NCBI GenBank assembly: GCA_000433455.1
Contig: HF992499.1
Coordinates: forward strand, 49,944 to 113,943
DNA: 64,000 nucleotides
DNA from: Mycoplasma sp. CAG:877
GTDB lineage: Bacteria > Bacillota_I > Bacilli_A > RF39 > UBA660
Direction of reading: 5' to 3'
The notes under the pieces are model-generated. The model ran no database searches. It saw only the letters and a program-made list of their open reading frames with translations, and was not told where the DNA came from. Every line of letters begins with the position of its first letter. The first letter of the stretch is position 1. Both the position numbers and the translations under genes were made by a program. Positions 26,152 to 35,651 of the stretch are shown here, piece by piece.

Positions 26152-29100
26152 ATGGTTAAAAACTCTAAATTGAAAAAACTGTTTACATGGCTTTTTGTAA
26201 TAGCTGGAATATTTGGCCTAACAATAGTTGGAAATGCCCAAGATGAAGCAGGGAAAATTATTGTATCCAAAACAGCAACAAAAATCTATGATGAAACAAG
26301 TGATGACAACTTAGAAAAAGGTAGATATGCTAAAGTAAATCTATCAGTAAACGCTAATCCATACAATACATCAGTAGTAACCAATGGCAAACTTGACATT
26401 GTGTTAATATTTGATAGTTCAAATAGTATGGCAACAAAATCTGGTCGTTTTAGTACAACTACTAGAATGCAAGATGCTAAACAAGCAGCCAAAGACTTTG
26501 CTAATACTTTAATGGATAACAAAGGAACTGTAAAAATTGGTATAGTTGAATTTGGAACTCAAGTAATGGACGTTCAAGAAATGACAGATAGTAAAACTAC
26601 CGTTACTAGATTCATTAACAACAAGTTAAACATACCAAGAGATAATCAAGATGGTGGTACTAATTTACAAGCTGCTATTGCCAGAGCAAAAACAGTACTA
26701 AATAATGGAAAAAGAGAAGATGCTAAACAAATAGTTATCATTCTAACAGATGGAGTTCCAACTTTCTTTAACTATAATGGGACTAGATATGGAACAGGTC
26801 AAGACGATAGTGAAGTTAATTACAACTGCAGATTGCAAATAATAGATTATATTTGCGATAGCCAAAGCCCATCAGATGCGGCTAAAACTGAATTAGATAA
26901 CTTAAAAACAACTCATAAAACATCTGATGTATATACAATTGTTTTTGGTAATGAGAAAGAAGCAACAGAAAAATTAGCAAAAATAAATCCAGAAAATAAA
27001 GATCCATTATACAAAAACTACAATGCCTTAACTGGTGATGATTTAAAGAAAATGTTTGAAGATATCTCAGAACAATTAATGAACATAATTGGAAAAAATA
27101 GTGTTGTAACAGACATAATTCCAAAAGAGTTTAAATTAACAACTGACTCAAAACAATCTTTAATAGAACAAGGTGTAGAAGTTGTAGAAAATAATGATGG
27201 AACAACTACCTTAATTTGGAATATTGGTAATGTTGAAGCCAATAATATAAAAGAATTAACATATGAAGTAAAAGCTGAAGATGATTATCATGGTAGTATT
27301 TATACTAACCAAAGTGCAACTCTAAAAACAACAGTTGCTGAAGATAATCCTTATTATGATAAAATATCTCAAGAAATAACTTTTGAAAAACCAACAGTTG
27401 AAATACCAGCAATAACAAAAGATGATCATTATAGTGAAAATCCAAGTTACATAGGTTATGCCTCATCAACAATTACTGGTACAAGTATTCTAAATAATGA
27501 TTTAAATAAAGAGATAAAAACCGATAAAACAAAAGCAAATGACACAGTAGTAGTAAAAGATGAAATCATTATAAATGAAACATCAACAGTTGTTAAAGTA
27601 GTAGGTGAAACTAATAAATATCAAATTACTAAAGATGGAGTTTTACAAGGTAGATTAACAGTTAATGAAGATGGAACATTTACATTTAATGCTACAAATG
27701 AAGCATCAGGTGAAGTAGAATTTACTTATCATATAAAAAGTACAATTAATACTCATCATGAAACAGAGTTTGTTTATAGTAACGATGCAAAAGTAACATT
27801 ACTAATAAACTCTCGTCAAAAAACATCTATCTCTGGTGTAAAAGTTTGGCATGATGCCAATAATAATGATGGCCTTCGTCCAACTACTATAACAGTAAAA
27901 TTACTAGCAAATAATCAAGAAATATCTTCACAAGAAGTTAGTGCTTCTACTAATTGGGCCTATGAATTTACCGATTTATATGTCTATGAAGAAGGACATG
28001 AAAATGAAGAGAATTATTTAATAGACTATACTGTTAAAGAATTAAACGTTCCAGGTTACACAACAGAAATAACTGGAACAACAATCACTAATACTCATGA
28101 AATTGATACATCAGTAGAAGTATCAGTAAGAAAAGTATGGGATGATGCTGCTAATCAAGACGGTCTACGTAAAGAAATTACAGTAGCCTTACTTGCCAAT
28201 GGTAAAGAAGTAGACACTATTACTTTATCAGACACAAATAACTGGACATATACATTTAACAATTTACAAAAATATGAAGATGGTAAAGAAATAAAATATA
28301 CAATCGAAGAAAAAACAACATTAGATGGTTATACAGTAGAAATAACTGGTTCAGTAAAAGAAGGTTATACAATTACAAATACACATACTCCAGTAACTAT
28401 TGATATAACTGGTGAAAAAGTATGGTTAGATAATAATAACAATGATAATACAAGACCAGAAAGTATAACTTTAAAATTACTTGCTAATGGTAAAGTTATT
28501 AAAACTACTACAGTAACTAGTAAAACAACAACAAATAATTGGACTTATGAATTTAAAGATTTACCAAAATTTGAAAATGGAAAAGAAATTATTTATACAG
28601 TTGAAGAAGTACCAGTTGAAAATTATGAAACTTCTTATGATGAAGAAAATCCATTTATAATTATTAATACTCATGAAAATGAGCAATTAGAATTATCTGG
28701 TGAAAAGACATGGAAAGATGCTAATAACCAAGATGGAATTCGTCCTAATTCAATTAAAGTTACTTTAATTGGAAAAGTAGGAGACAAAACAATATATACT
28801 TCAGAAAAAATAGAAGTAACTGCAACTACTAACTGGAAATATAATTTTGGAAAAGTAAATAAATATTATGAAGGTCAAGAAATTACTTATACTGTAATTG
28901 AAGACAATGTTGAAGGATACAATGTTGAGTACAATGGTCTTGATATTACTAATACTCACACACCAGAAACACTAGATATTGCCGGAACAAAAGTATGGAA
29001 TGACTCAGATAATCAAGACGGAATAAGACCAGAAGAAATCACTGTAATTTTAAACAAAACTGTAGCAGGAGTAACAACAAAAGTAACAGAGACTGTAGTT

Positions 29101-29946
29101 AAAGAAGGTGCAAGTGGTAACTGGAATTTCAAATTTGAAAACTTACCAAAATATGAAAATGGCGAAGAAATTATTTATACAGTAGAAGAAGTAGATGTAA
29201 ATGGTTATACAAGTGAAATAAAAGACTTTACTATAACTAATACACATACTCCAGAAACAGTAACATTTAATATTCAAAAAGAATGGTACGATGAAGAAAA
29301 TAATGATGGAATTCGTCCAGAATCAATCACAGTAAGAATTAAAGCTAATGGTGAAGAAATCCTAACAGCAATTCTTTCTGAAAAAACTAATTGGCAAGCA
29401 ACATTTAAAGACTTACCAAAATATACAAATGGTCAAGAAATAATTTATGAAATAGTAGAGGATGCTGTAGATGGATATACTCCTACAGTAACTGATCCTA
29501 TTAAAGAAACTGATAACAATATAACAATCGTTATTAGAAACACTCATGAATTAGAAACAACAGAAATTTTAATTGAAAAAGTATGGGACGATCTAGGAAA
29601 TGAAAATTCTCGCCCAGACTCAATTACAGTAAATATCTATGCAAATGGAAAATTATTTGAAATTGTTGAAATAACAAAAGAAAATAATTGGACATATACC
29701 TTAGATAGATTACAAAAATACTTAAATGGAGAAGAAATAATTTATACTGTTGAAGAAGTAGAATTGGCAGATTATGTAACAAGTTATGATGGTTATACAA
29801 TTATTAACTCTTATAAATCTAAAGGAGAGATAATTCCACCATATACCGGAACATCTACAAACACTAACAACTTATATCGTGAGATGTTAGTACTAATTCT
29901 AGGAGCATTAAGTATAACTTATGTTTTCAAGAAAAAAGAAAACTAA
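26152..29946 (+). CDS. Surface adhesin: VWA domain plus seven Cna_B repeats, sortase-type C-terminus
   Basis: Signal peptide (LFTWLFVIAGIFGLTIVGNAQ), then a von Willebrand A domain whose metal site is DSSNS (in VLIFDSSNSMA, near residue 89), with QDGGTN and ILTDGVPT as the other MIDAS elements. Next comes a ~130-residue beta module (YIGYASSTITGTSILNNDL). Seven Cna_B domains follow, starting near residue 555, each opening with (G)xKVWxDxxNxDGxRP and closing YTVEE...ITNTH. The C-terminus is PPYTG, a hydrophobic stretch (MLVLILGALSITYVF) and KKKEN. This is the layout of Gram-positive adhesins and pilus-tip proteins, with intradomain isopeptide bonds likely. No pilin sortase lies nearby. Repeat DNA is prone to length variation. 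Confidence 0.93.
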   Translation: MVKNSKLKKLFTWLFVIAGIFGLTIVGNAQDEAGKIIVSKTATKIYDETSDDNLEKGRYAKVNLSVNANPYNTSVVTNGKLDIVLIFDSSNSMATKSGRFSTTTRMQDAKQAAKDFANTLMDNKGTVKIGIVEFGTQVMDVQEMTDSKTTVTRFINNKLNIPRDNQDGGTNLQAAIARAKTVLNNGKREDAKQIVIILTDGVPTFFNYNGTRYGTGQDDSEVNYNCRLQIIDYICDSQSPSDAAKTELDNLKTTHKTSDVYTIVFGNEKEATEKLAKINPENKDPLYKNYNALTGDDLKKMFEDISEQLMNIIGKNSVVTDIIPKEFKLTTDSKQSLIEQGVEVVENNDGTTTLIWNIGNVEANNIKELTYEVKAEDDYHGSIYTNQSATLKTTVAEDNPYYDKISQEITFEKPTVEIPAITKDDHYSENPSYIGYASSTITGTSILNNDLNKEIKTDKTKANDTVVVKDEIIINETSTVVKVVGETNKYQITKDGVLQGRLTVNEDGTFTFNATNEASGEVEFTYHIKSTINTHHETEFVYSNDAKVTLLINSRQKTSISGVKVWHDANNNDGLRPTTITVKLLANNQEISSQEVSASTNWAYEFTDLYVYEEGHENEENYLIDYTVKELNVPGYTTEITGTTITNTHEIDTSVEVSVRKVWDDAANQDGLRKEITVALLANGKEVDTITLSDTNNWTYTFNNLQKYEDGKEIKYTIEEKTTLDGYTVEITGSVKEGYTITNTHTPVTIDITGEKVWLDNNNNDNTRPESITLKLLANGKVIKTTTVTSKTTTNNWTYEFKDLPKFENGKEIIYTVEEVPVENYETSYDEENPFIIINTHENEQLELSGEKTWKDANNQDGIRPNSIKVTLIGKVGDKTIYTSEKIEVTATTNWKYNFGKVNKYYEGQEITYTVIEDNVEGYNVEYNGLDITNTHTPETLDIAGTKVWNDSDNQDGIRPEEITVILNKTVAGVTTKVTETVVKEGASGNWNFKFENLPKYENGEEIIYTVEEVDVNGYTSEIKDFTITNTHTPETVTFNIQKEWYDEENNDGIRPESITVRIKANGEEILTAILSEKTNWQATFKDLPKYTNGQEIIYEIVEDAVDGYTPTVTDPIKETDNNITIVIRNTHELETTEILIEKVWDDLGNENSRPDSITVNIYANGKLFEIVEITKENNWTYTLDRLQKYLNGEEIIYTVEEVELADYVTSYDGYTIINSYKSKGEIIPPYTGTSTNTNNLYREMLVLILGALSITYVFKKKEN

Positions 29947-29953
29947 AAATACT

Positions 29954-29985
29954 AAGAACACTTTCATCTGGAGGTGTTCTTTTAT
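29954..29985 (+). terminator. Terminator after the adhesin
   Basis: AAGAACAC (29954-29961) pairs with GTGTTCTT (29974-29981), then T-rich sequence. Confidence 0.8.
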
Positions 29986-30051
29986 TATTAGAAAAATATA
30001 AAAAAACTTGCGTCTAAAAATGACAAGTTATGTGATAAAGTTAAAATGCAA

Positions 30052-30103
30052 TTGACTAAAAAAAAACATCTGATATACTTAAGTTAAGAATAGAAAGCTA
30101 TTC
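30052..30103 (+). promoter_or_regulatory. Promoter and 5' UTR hairpin of the gene at 30132
   Basis: TTGACT at 30052-30057, a 16-base spacer and TATACT at 30074-30079. GAATAG (30088-30093) pairs with CTATTC (30098-30103) around AAAG right at the predicted transcript start, similar in position to the hairpin before the adhesin at 26152. Confidence 0.65.
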
Positions 30104-30131
30104 GAGATAATGTAAAGGAGAAAAAAATAAA

Positions 30132-31427
30132 ATGAAAAAGAATTTATTACTTATTATTGCAGCATGTGCATTTTTTATTCCTTCAGTAGTATTTGCTAAA
30201 GCACCTGAGTATGTTGCAGCAGAAAAATCACTTTATGCAAATGGTACTCCAATTACTATTGAAGAAAGAACCGATGGAACGGCTGGAGCACTAATTAAAT
30301 GGGAAGGTGGCGAAGCCCTTGTAGCTGAAAATACTTCAGTTTTTGGTGGCTCTCACAATTCAGATGAGGCTATTGAAAGTGCTTCAATTACAATGAATGG
30401 TGGAACAGTAAAGAATGTTATTGGTGGTGGACTACACAAGAGTATCGTAAAAAAAGCAACCATAATAATGAACAATGGTACAATTACTGGTAGCCTTATG
30501 GGTGGAGGCGCACATCATCTAAAAAGAGCTACTGATGGTGATTTTATTGATTCTAATGTTGAAAATGCAAAGGATAGAACAAAAGCCATAACAATAGTAG
30601 ATGAAACTGAAATAACTATAAATGGTGGAACTGTTAAGTATGCAGTATGGGGTGGAGGAGAAAGCTACTCATATACTGGTAAATCAACAGTAACTATTAA
30701 TAATGTTAAGACTAATTATGCTATAGCAGGTGGATCTAATGGTTACACTGGTGATGTAACTTTTACAATTAATGGAGGAGAAATTTCTACAGTTCAAGGT
30801 GTTAACCGTGGTGAAATGAATACTATAACAACAACAATCAATGGGGGAAAAATTAATGCTGTATATGCAGCAGGTGATTCTAGTGATACAGGTGTTGATG
30901 GTATAGTTAATGAAAAAGTTAGTTTAAAGGTTTTTGATGGAGAAATTACTACAATTAGTGCTGGTACATCTGGAGGACCAAACTCATTAGCAACAGCCCT
31001 AGTAGAAGCAGAAATCAATGCGAAATTCGAAGATAAAATTGGTCAAGACTTTAGTGAAGATACTACAGAAGTAACTGTAAACCTAATGTTAATTGCTGGA
31101 AATGAAAGAGAAACAATCCAAATTCCAAAAGGAACAACTTTCACAAAAGAAGAATTACAAGGTTTAATTGATGAAATTAATCAAGAATTAGCAGCAGATA
31201 AATTACAATTAGTAGGTTTCTATTTAGATGAAGAGTTAACTCAAGAATTTGATTTTTCAACTCCAATTGATGCTGATACTGAACTATTCATGAAACTTGC
31301 AGAATTAAGAGAAGAAACTGGAGAAAAGAATCCAGAAACTTCTGATATTAATTTATTCTTAATCATCTCTTTAGCAGCTCTAGGTACATTAGGTACTGCA
31401 GTTGTATTAAAGAATAGACTTTCATAA
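30132..31427 (+). CDS. Secreted beta-helix-like surface protein with NPETS sorting signal
   Basis: Signal peptide (LLLIIAACAFFIPSVVFA), then ~270 residues of short Gly-rich turns with the recurring phrase (I)TINGGTVKNVIGGG or similar (near residues 95, 112, 160, 200 and 238), as in right-handed beta-helix/adhesin modules. A segment resembling a Listeria-Bacteroides repeat follows (GNERETIQIPKGTTFTKEEL, then LVGFYLDEELTQEFDF and FMKL). The C-terminus is NPETS, a hydrophobic stretch (FLIISLAALGTLGTAVVL) and KNRLS. It is a likely wall-anchored protein; its ligand is unknown. Confidence 0.8.
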   Translation: MKKNLLLIIAACAFFIPSVVFAKAPEYVAAEKSLYANGTPITIEERTDGTAGALIKWEGGEALVAENTSVFGGSHNSDEAIESASITMNGGTVKNVIGGGLHKSIVKKATIIMNNGTITGSLMGGGAHHLKRATDGDFIDSNVENAKDRTKAITIVDETEITINGGTVKYAVWGGGESYSYTGKSTVTINNVKTNYAIAGGSNGYTGDVTFTINGGEISTVQGVNRGEMNTITTTINGGKINAVYAAGDSSDTGVDGIVNEKVSLKVFDGEITTISAGTSGGPNSLATALVEAEINAKFEDKIGQDFSEDTTEVTVNLMLIAGNERETIQIPKGTTFTKEELQGLIDEINQELAADKLQLVGFYLDEELTQEFDFSTPIDADTELFMKLAELREETGEKNPETSDINLFLIISLAALGTLGTAVVLKNRLS

Positions 31428-31438
31428 TAAAAATAATT

Positions 31439-31470
31439 AAGAGGTGCTTCCTAAAGTACTTCTTTTTTTT
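31439..31470 (+). terminator. Terminator after the beta-helix-like protein
   Basis: GAGGTGC pairs with GTACTTC through two G-T pairs and runs into T8. Confidence 0.7.
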
Positions 31471-31503
31471 GTTTAAAAAGCATAAATATCTATAGGTGAA
31501 ATT

Positions 31504-33408
31504 ATGTTTTTTAAAAAGATTGATGAACGTATAAAAATAACTTTTTTAGTAATGTTAATTCTCTTTATATTTATAATTTTAAGAGTCTTCTACATCCAAG
31601 TATTTGACTATAAAAAATTAAATGAGTATGCTTCAGACCTATGGAGTAGGGACTTACCAATTGAGGCAAATCGAGGACTCATTCTTGATCGCAATGGAGT
31701 AGTCCTAGCCGACAATCTCACTACAACATCTCTTGTCTTAATACCAAATCAAATTAAAGAAAAAGAAAAGGCAACCGAAGAACTTGCTAAAATATTAAAT
31801 GTTTCTTATGATGAAATGCAAAAACACGTCTATAAAAAAACTTCTATTGAAAGAGTCCACCCAGAAGGTAGAAGACTTTCCTATGATATAGCCGAAAAAA
31901 TATCCAATCTAAAACTAGACGGAGTTTATCTAGTTAAAGAAGCAAAAAGATATTACCCTTATGGTAATTTACTATCACATTCATTAGGGTATGTTGGAAT
32001 AGATAATCAAGGTTTATCAGGTTTAGAATTAGAGTATGATAAATATCTAACTGGCAAGTCAGGTGCTATTAAATACTTTTCTGATGCTAAAGGTAACAAA
32101 TTAAATGTTTCGGATGTTTATGTTGAACCCCAAGATGGTATGAATCTTTATTTAACAATTGATATAAATATTCAAAAGTCTATTGAAAGAGAACTAGATA
32201 ATATTGTCGATATGTTTTCTCCTGATATGGCTCTAGCCGTTGTCATGAACCCTAAGACTGGCGAAATCCTAGGTATGGGATCAAGACCAGATTATAATCC
32301 CAATACTTATCAAAAGTACTCTCAAGACGTTCTAAGTAGAAACCTCCCAGTTTGGTCCTCCTATGAACCAGGATCAACTTTCAAAATTATCACTATGGCA
32401 ACTTCCGTAGAAGAAAAGATTATTGATATCGAAAATGATCATTTCTATGACTCAGGTAGTGTAAATGTAGATGGTTCAGTCTTAAAATGTTGGAAAGCCG
32501 GAGGCCATGGTGATCAAACCTTCCTTCAAGTACTCCAAAATTCTTGTAACCCAGGTTTCGTAAAACTGGGTCAAATGCTGGGTAAAGAAAGACTATTTTC
32601 CTATATTAAAAAATTTGGCTTTGGAGAAAAAACAGGAGTTGATTTAAATGGTGAAGGTCAAGGTATCTTATTTCCTTTAGAAAAAGTAGGTAATGTTGAA
32701 TTATCAACTACTGCCTTTGGTCAAGGAGTAAGTGTCACACCTATTCAACAAGTAACCGCCGTATCTGCTGTCGTTAATGGTGGTTATCTCTATAAACCAT
32801 ATATCGTAAAAAGTATTGCTGAAAAAGAAACAAATACCATTATCCAAGAAACTTCAAAAACACTAGTTAGAAAAGTAATATCTAGTGAAACTTCTACTAT
32901 TATGCGTCACGCTCTAGAAAGTGTTGTTGCTAAAGGAGGAGGAAAAGCCGCCTATATTGAAGGCTATCGTATTGGTGGTAAAACCGGTACCGCCCAAAAA
33001 GTAAAAGATGGTAGATACATGGTCGGAAACTATATAATGTCTTTTATGTCTATTGTCCCTTCAAATGATCCAGAAGCAGTCTTCTATCTAGCAATTGACA
33101 ATCCTAAAAATACAGCACTCTTATCAAGTTATACAACAACCCCAATCGCCAGAAGAGTTCTACTAGATATAATTGATGCTCTAGATATAAAACCACAAGA
33201 AGAGGGTATGGAAAAAGATTTGGAATGGACCGATAAAATAATGTATCAAGTACCAAATGTCATTGGAAAAAGTGTCAAAGAAGCAAAAAAACTATTATCA
33301 AACTTTACAATAGAATATAGCGGTACTGGAGAAACAGTAATTTCCCAGTCACCTGCTGCCAATACAAAACTAGAAGATAGAGGTACAGTAAGACTTTTAT
33401 TAGAATAA
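31504..33408 (+). CDS. Class B penicillin-binding protein with one PASTA domain (SpoVD-like)
   Basis: A second class B transpeptidase in the window. It has an N-terminal anchor (FLVMLILFIFIILRVFYI) and a dimerisation motif (ANRGLILDRNGVVLADN). The catalytic Ser is in GSTFK (near residue 291), SCN near residue 347 and KTGTAQ near residue 493. One C-terminal PASTA domain begins YQVPNVIGKSVKEAKKLLSN. One PASTA domain, rather than the two of pbpB at 13 kb, is the layout of SpoVD, which makes spore cortex with SpoVE. A vegetative role is equally possible in a lineage whose sporulation status is unknown. Confidence 0.9.
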   Translation: MFFKKIDERIKITFLVMLILFIFIILRVFYIQVFDYKKLNEYASDLWSRDLPIEANRGLILDRNGVVLADNLTTTSLVLIPNQIKEKEKATEELAKILNVSYDEMQKHVYKKTSIERVHPEGRRLSYDIAEKISNLKLDGVYLVKEAKRYYPYGNLLSHSLGYVGIDNQGLSGLELEYDKYLTGKSGAIKYFSDAKGNKLNVSDVYVEPQDGMNLYLTIDINIQKSIERELDNIVDMFSPDMALAVVMNPKTGEILGMGSRPDYNPNTYQKYSQDVLSRNLPVWSSYEPGSTFKIITMATSVEEKIIDIENDHFYDSGSVNVDGSVLKCWKAGGHGDQTFLQVLQNSCNPGFVKLGQMLGKERLFSYIKKFGFGEKTGVDLNGEGQGILFPLEKVGNVELSTTAFGQGVSVTPIQQVTAVSAVVNGGYLYKPYIVKSIAEKETNTIIQETSKTLVRKVISSETSTIMRHALESVVAKGGGKAAYIEGYRIGGKTGTAQKVKDGRYMVGNYIMSFMSIVPSNDPEAVFYLAIDNPKNTALLSSYTTTPIARRVLLDIIDALDIKPQEEGMEKDLEWTDKIMYQVPNVIGKSVKEAKKLLSNFTIEYSGTGETVISQSPAANTKLEDRGTVRLLLE

Positions 33409-33449
33409 AACTCTGTGTTATAATACTTGTAGTTAAAGAGGGTGATACT

Positions 33450-34067
33450 ATGACAGAAATCAAAATAGTAAATAATGATGAAGAATTAAATCAAGTATTT
33501 AACTTTTTATCAAAAACAATTTATGATGATACTATTCTTCACAAAGAAAAGTATTATCCCATGTCAGAACGACTAGAAGAGATCAAAAGCCAATTAAAAA
33601 TCGATAAAGACTTTTTAATGTATATTGAAGAAAACAACCATATAGTAGCGGCTATTACTGGTAAAAACATGGATTTAACAAAGAAAAAAATAACTCTTGG
33701 TATTCTAGCTGTATCACCATCAAAAAGAAGACTTGGCTATGCAACTAAACTTATAAGGGAGTTTGAAAAAATATCTCTAAAAAAAGGTATAACTCACATA
33801 GACTTAGGTTCTAGATATAGAGCCAGTTCTTTATATGAACATCTAAATTATAAGTATTCTCTAATGGTTCAAATATTTGACTTTGTTAAATTAGAAGATA
33901 TTAGAAAGGCTAATAAATATAATTTAAAAGAGATAAGTTCAAATCAAGATTCAGCTTATGGTTATATACTTTATAAAGTACCAAGTATATCTAAAAAATA
34001 TATTACCTGTTTTGAAAAACAAGTACCTACCGCTATAGCTCAATATATATTTGAAAAAGATCTATAG
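33450..34067 (+). CDS. GNAT-family N-acetyltransferase
   Basis: The acetyl-CoA-binding core is visible: ITLGILAVSPSKRRLGYATK, with the Q/RxxGxG/A-like loop KRRLGYATK near residue 95, followed by a helix and HIDLGSRYRASSLYEHLNYK. The C-terminal ~60 residues have no clear counterpart. The substrate is unknown. A TATAAT at 33419 and GAGGGTGAT precede the ATG, so it begins a short unit with rsgA 20 bases downstream. Confidence 0.8.
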   Translation: MTEIKIVNNDEELNQVFNFLSKTIYDDTILHKEKYYPMSERLEEIKSQLKIDKDFLMYIEENNHIVAAITGKNMDLTKKKITLGILAVSPSKRRLGYATKLIREFEKISLKKGITHIDLGSRYRASSLYEHLNYKYSLMVQIFDFVKLEDIRKANKYNLKEISSNQDSAYGYILYKVPSISKKYITCFEKQVPTAIAQYIFEKDL

Positions 34068-34086
34068 AAAGGAAAAATAAAATAAT

Positions 34087-35124
34087 ATGCCACATTATAA
34101 TGCATATACTAGTTTTAAAACTAAAAAAAGTATAAAGAAAAAAGAATTAATAAAAGAAAAACAAAATAAACAAATAAATTTACCCAATGATTTTATTATT
34201 GAAGAAAGTAAAAACTATGGAATTGTCCTAGAAGTAAAATATGAAACCGCCTATGTCTTATATAATGATGAAATCATAAAAACAACTTTAAAAAAAGGAA
34301 TAAACTTAGTCTGTAACAAAATTATTTTTCCAGGTGACAAAGTAATCCTAGAAAAAGCTAAAACGTCTTATACTATAACTAATCTGTTAAAAAGAACTTC
34401 TATTCTAAGTAGAGTAAAAAAAGATAGTACCAGACTAAATAATCTTGGAACAACAAAAAATATTGCCTCTAACATTGACTTAGCTGTAATAGTTGCATCT
34501 GCTAAAGATCCAGCTCTTCATCCTAAGTTTATTGACAGATATCTTTTATTATTAGAAAATAGTAATATACCTACAATTATTTGTCTAAATAAATCTGATT
34601 TAAAAACTGAAGAAACAACAAAAATATTAGATATTTATCGTAATCTAGGTATAAAAGTAATTGAAACTTCTACTTATACTAATCAAGGTATAACAAATCT
34701 AAAAGAAGAACTAAGAGGAAAACAAGCTATCTTCGTTGGAAACTCTGGAGTAGGTAAATCATCTCTAACAAATGCACTTATGGATACAGAAACTATAAAA
34801 ACATCTGCCATTAGTTCTAAAAGTAAAAGAGGCCGTCACACGACAACATCATCAAAATACTATATCTGGGATGAAGATTCTAGTATCATTGATACACCTG
34901 GTATTAGAAGCCTAGATGTCTCAAAACTAAAGTCCTTAGAAGTCCAAAACTATTTTAAAGAGTTTTCAAATATTAAAGAAAAATGCAAATATAAAAATTG
35001 TCTTCATTACCAAGAACCAACCGCAGCTTGTACCATTAAGCAAGCAGTTGAAAATAATACTATAAATAAAAATAGATATCAAAGTTATTTAAGGATCTTA
35101 AAAGATACCTTGAATGATAAATAG
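34087..35124 (+). CDS. rsgA: Ribosome small-subunit GTPase RsgA
   Basis: RsgA checks the decoding centre of the 30S subunit late in assembly. The circularly permuted order is visible: an OB-like N-terminal domain (VLEVKYETAYVLYNDE), then G4 LNKSD near residue 165, G1 GNSGVGKSS at ~218, G2 region GRHTTT, and G3 DTPGIRS near residue 263. A C-terminal zinc-binding region follows (CKYKNCLHYQEPTAAC). The N-terminus has an unusual Lys-rich leader (FKTKKSIKKKELIKEKQNK) before the OB-fold. The gene ends inside the start region of the NUDIX gene. Confidence 0.93.
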   Translation: MPHYNAYTSFKTKKSIKKKELIKEKQNKQINLPNDFIIEESKNYGIVLEVKYETAYVLYNDEIIKTTLKKGINLVCNKIIFPGDKVILEKAKTSYTITNLLKRTSILSRVKKDSTRLNNLGTTKNIASNIDLAVIVASAKDPALHPKFIDRYLLLLENSNIPTIICLNKSDLKTEETTKILDIYRNLGIKVIETSTYTNQGITNLKEELRGKQAIFVGNSGVGKSSLTNALMDTETIKTSAISSKSKRGRHTTTSSKYYIWDEDSSIIDTPGIRSLDVSKLKSLEVQNYFKEFSNIKEKCKYKNCLHYQEPTAACTIKQAVENNTINKNRYQSYLRILKDTLNDK

Positions 35125-35137
35125 AGGAGTGGATAAA

Positions 35138-35542
35138 ATGAAAAGAATGAATTTAATAGTAGTCTTCAGTCAAGACAAAACAAAATTACTAATGTGTGAA
35201 AGAACTAAAGAACCATACAAAGGACAGTTAAACTTAGTAGGTGGAAAGATTGAAAAGGATGATGACAATCTAAATGAAGCTTATCGCGAACTACAAGAGG
35301 AAACTGGTATTACTAAAGATGATATTGATTTAGTATACTTTATGACTTGTAACTATCATACCCTAAATAAAGGTCTAGAAATTTACTATGGAGTTTTAAA
35401 TAAAGATGTCGAATTAGTAGAAGAAGTAAATAAACTAGTTTGGGTAAATGAAGATGACAACTTCTTTGATTTTAATAAATATGCCGGAGAAGGAAACCTA
35501 GGTCATATAATTGCTGAAATAAAACTAGAACTATCAAAGTAA
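35138..35542 (+). CDS. NUDIX hydrolase (8-oxo-dGTPase-like)
   Basis: A 134-residue NUDIX protein: LIVVFSQDKTKLLMCERT, then LNLVGGKIEKDDDNLNEAYR ending in ELQEETGI. The core REL-x2-EE-x-G is intact, but the first half of the box is one or two residues longer than consensus and has Asp/Asn where Glu is usual. It probably cleans nucleotide pools; the substrate is unknown. The ATG at 35138 follows GAGGAGTGGATAAA and lies 13 bases after the rsgA stop. Confidence 0.85.
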   Translation: MKRMNLIVVFSQDKTKLLMCERTKEPYKGQLNLVGGKIEKDDDNLNEAYRELQEETGITKDDIDLVYFMTCNYHTLNKGLEIYYGVLNKDVELVEEVNKLVWVNEDDNFFDFNKYAGEGNLGHIIAEIKLELSK

Positions 35543-35591
35543 TTGCAAAAGTCTAAATAATATGTTAAATTATTACTGGAGGAGTGATAAA

Positions 35592-35651
35592 ATGTACAAT
35601 TTTGCTAATCATGTAATCATGTATACATTAGATATCACACCTAACGTCTAA
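35592..35651 (+). CDS. Leader peptide of the ABC-F attenuator (19 residues)
   Basis: The very strong site CTGGAGGAGTGATAAA precedes an ATG that opens the 19-codon frame MYNFANHVIMYTLDITPNV. Its last codons contain the RNA segment TCACACCTA (35636-35644), which can pair with TAGGTGTGA just downstream. A strong ribosome site with so short a product, placed before competing hairpins and an ABC-F gene, is the hallmark of a translated attenuation leader. The peptide itself may also stall ribosomes. Confidence 0.7.
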   Translation: MYNFANHVIMYTLDITPNV

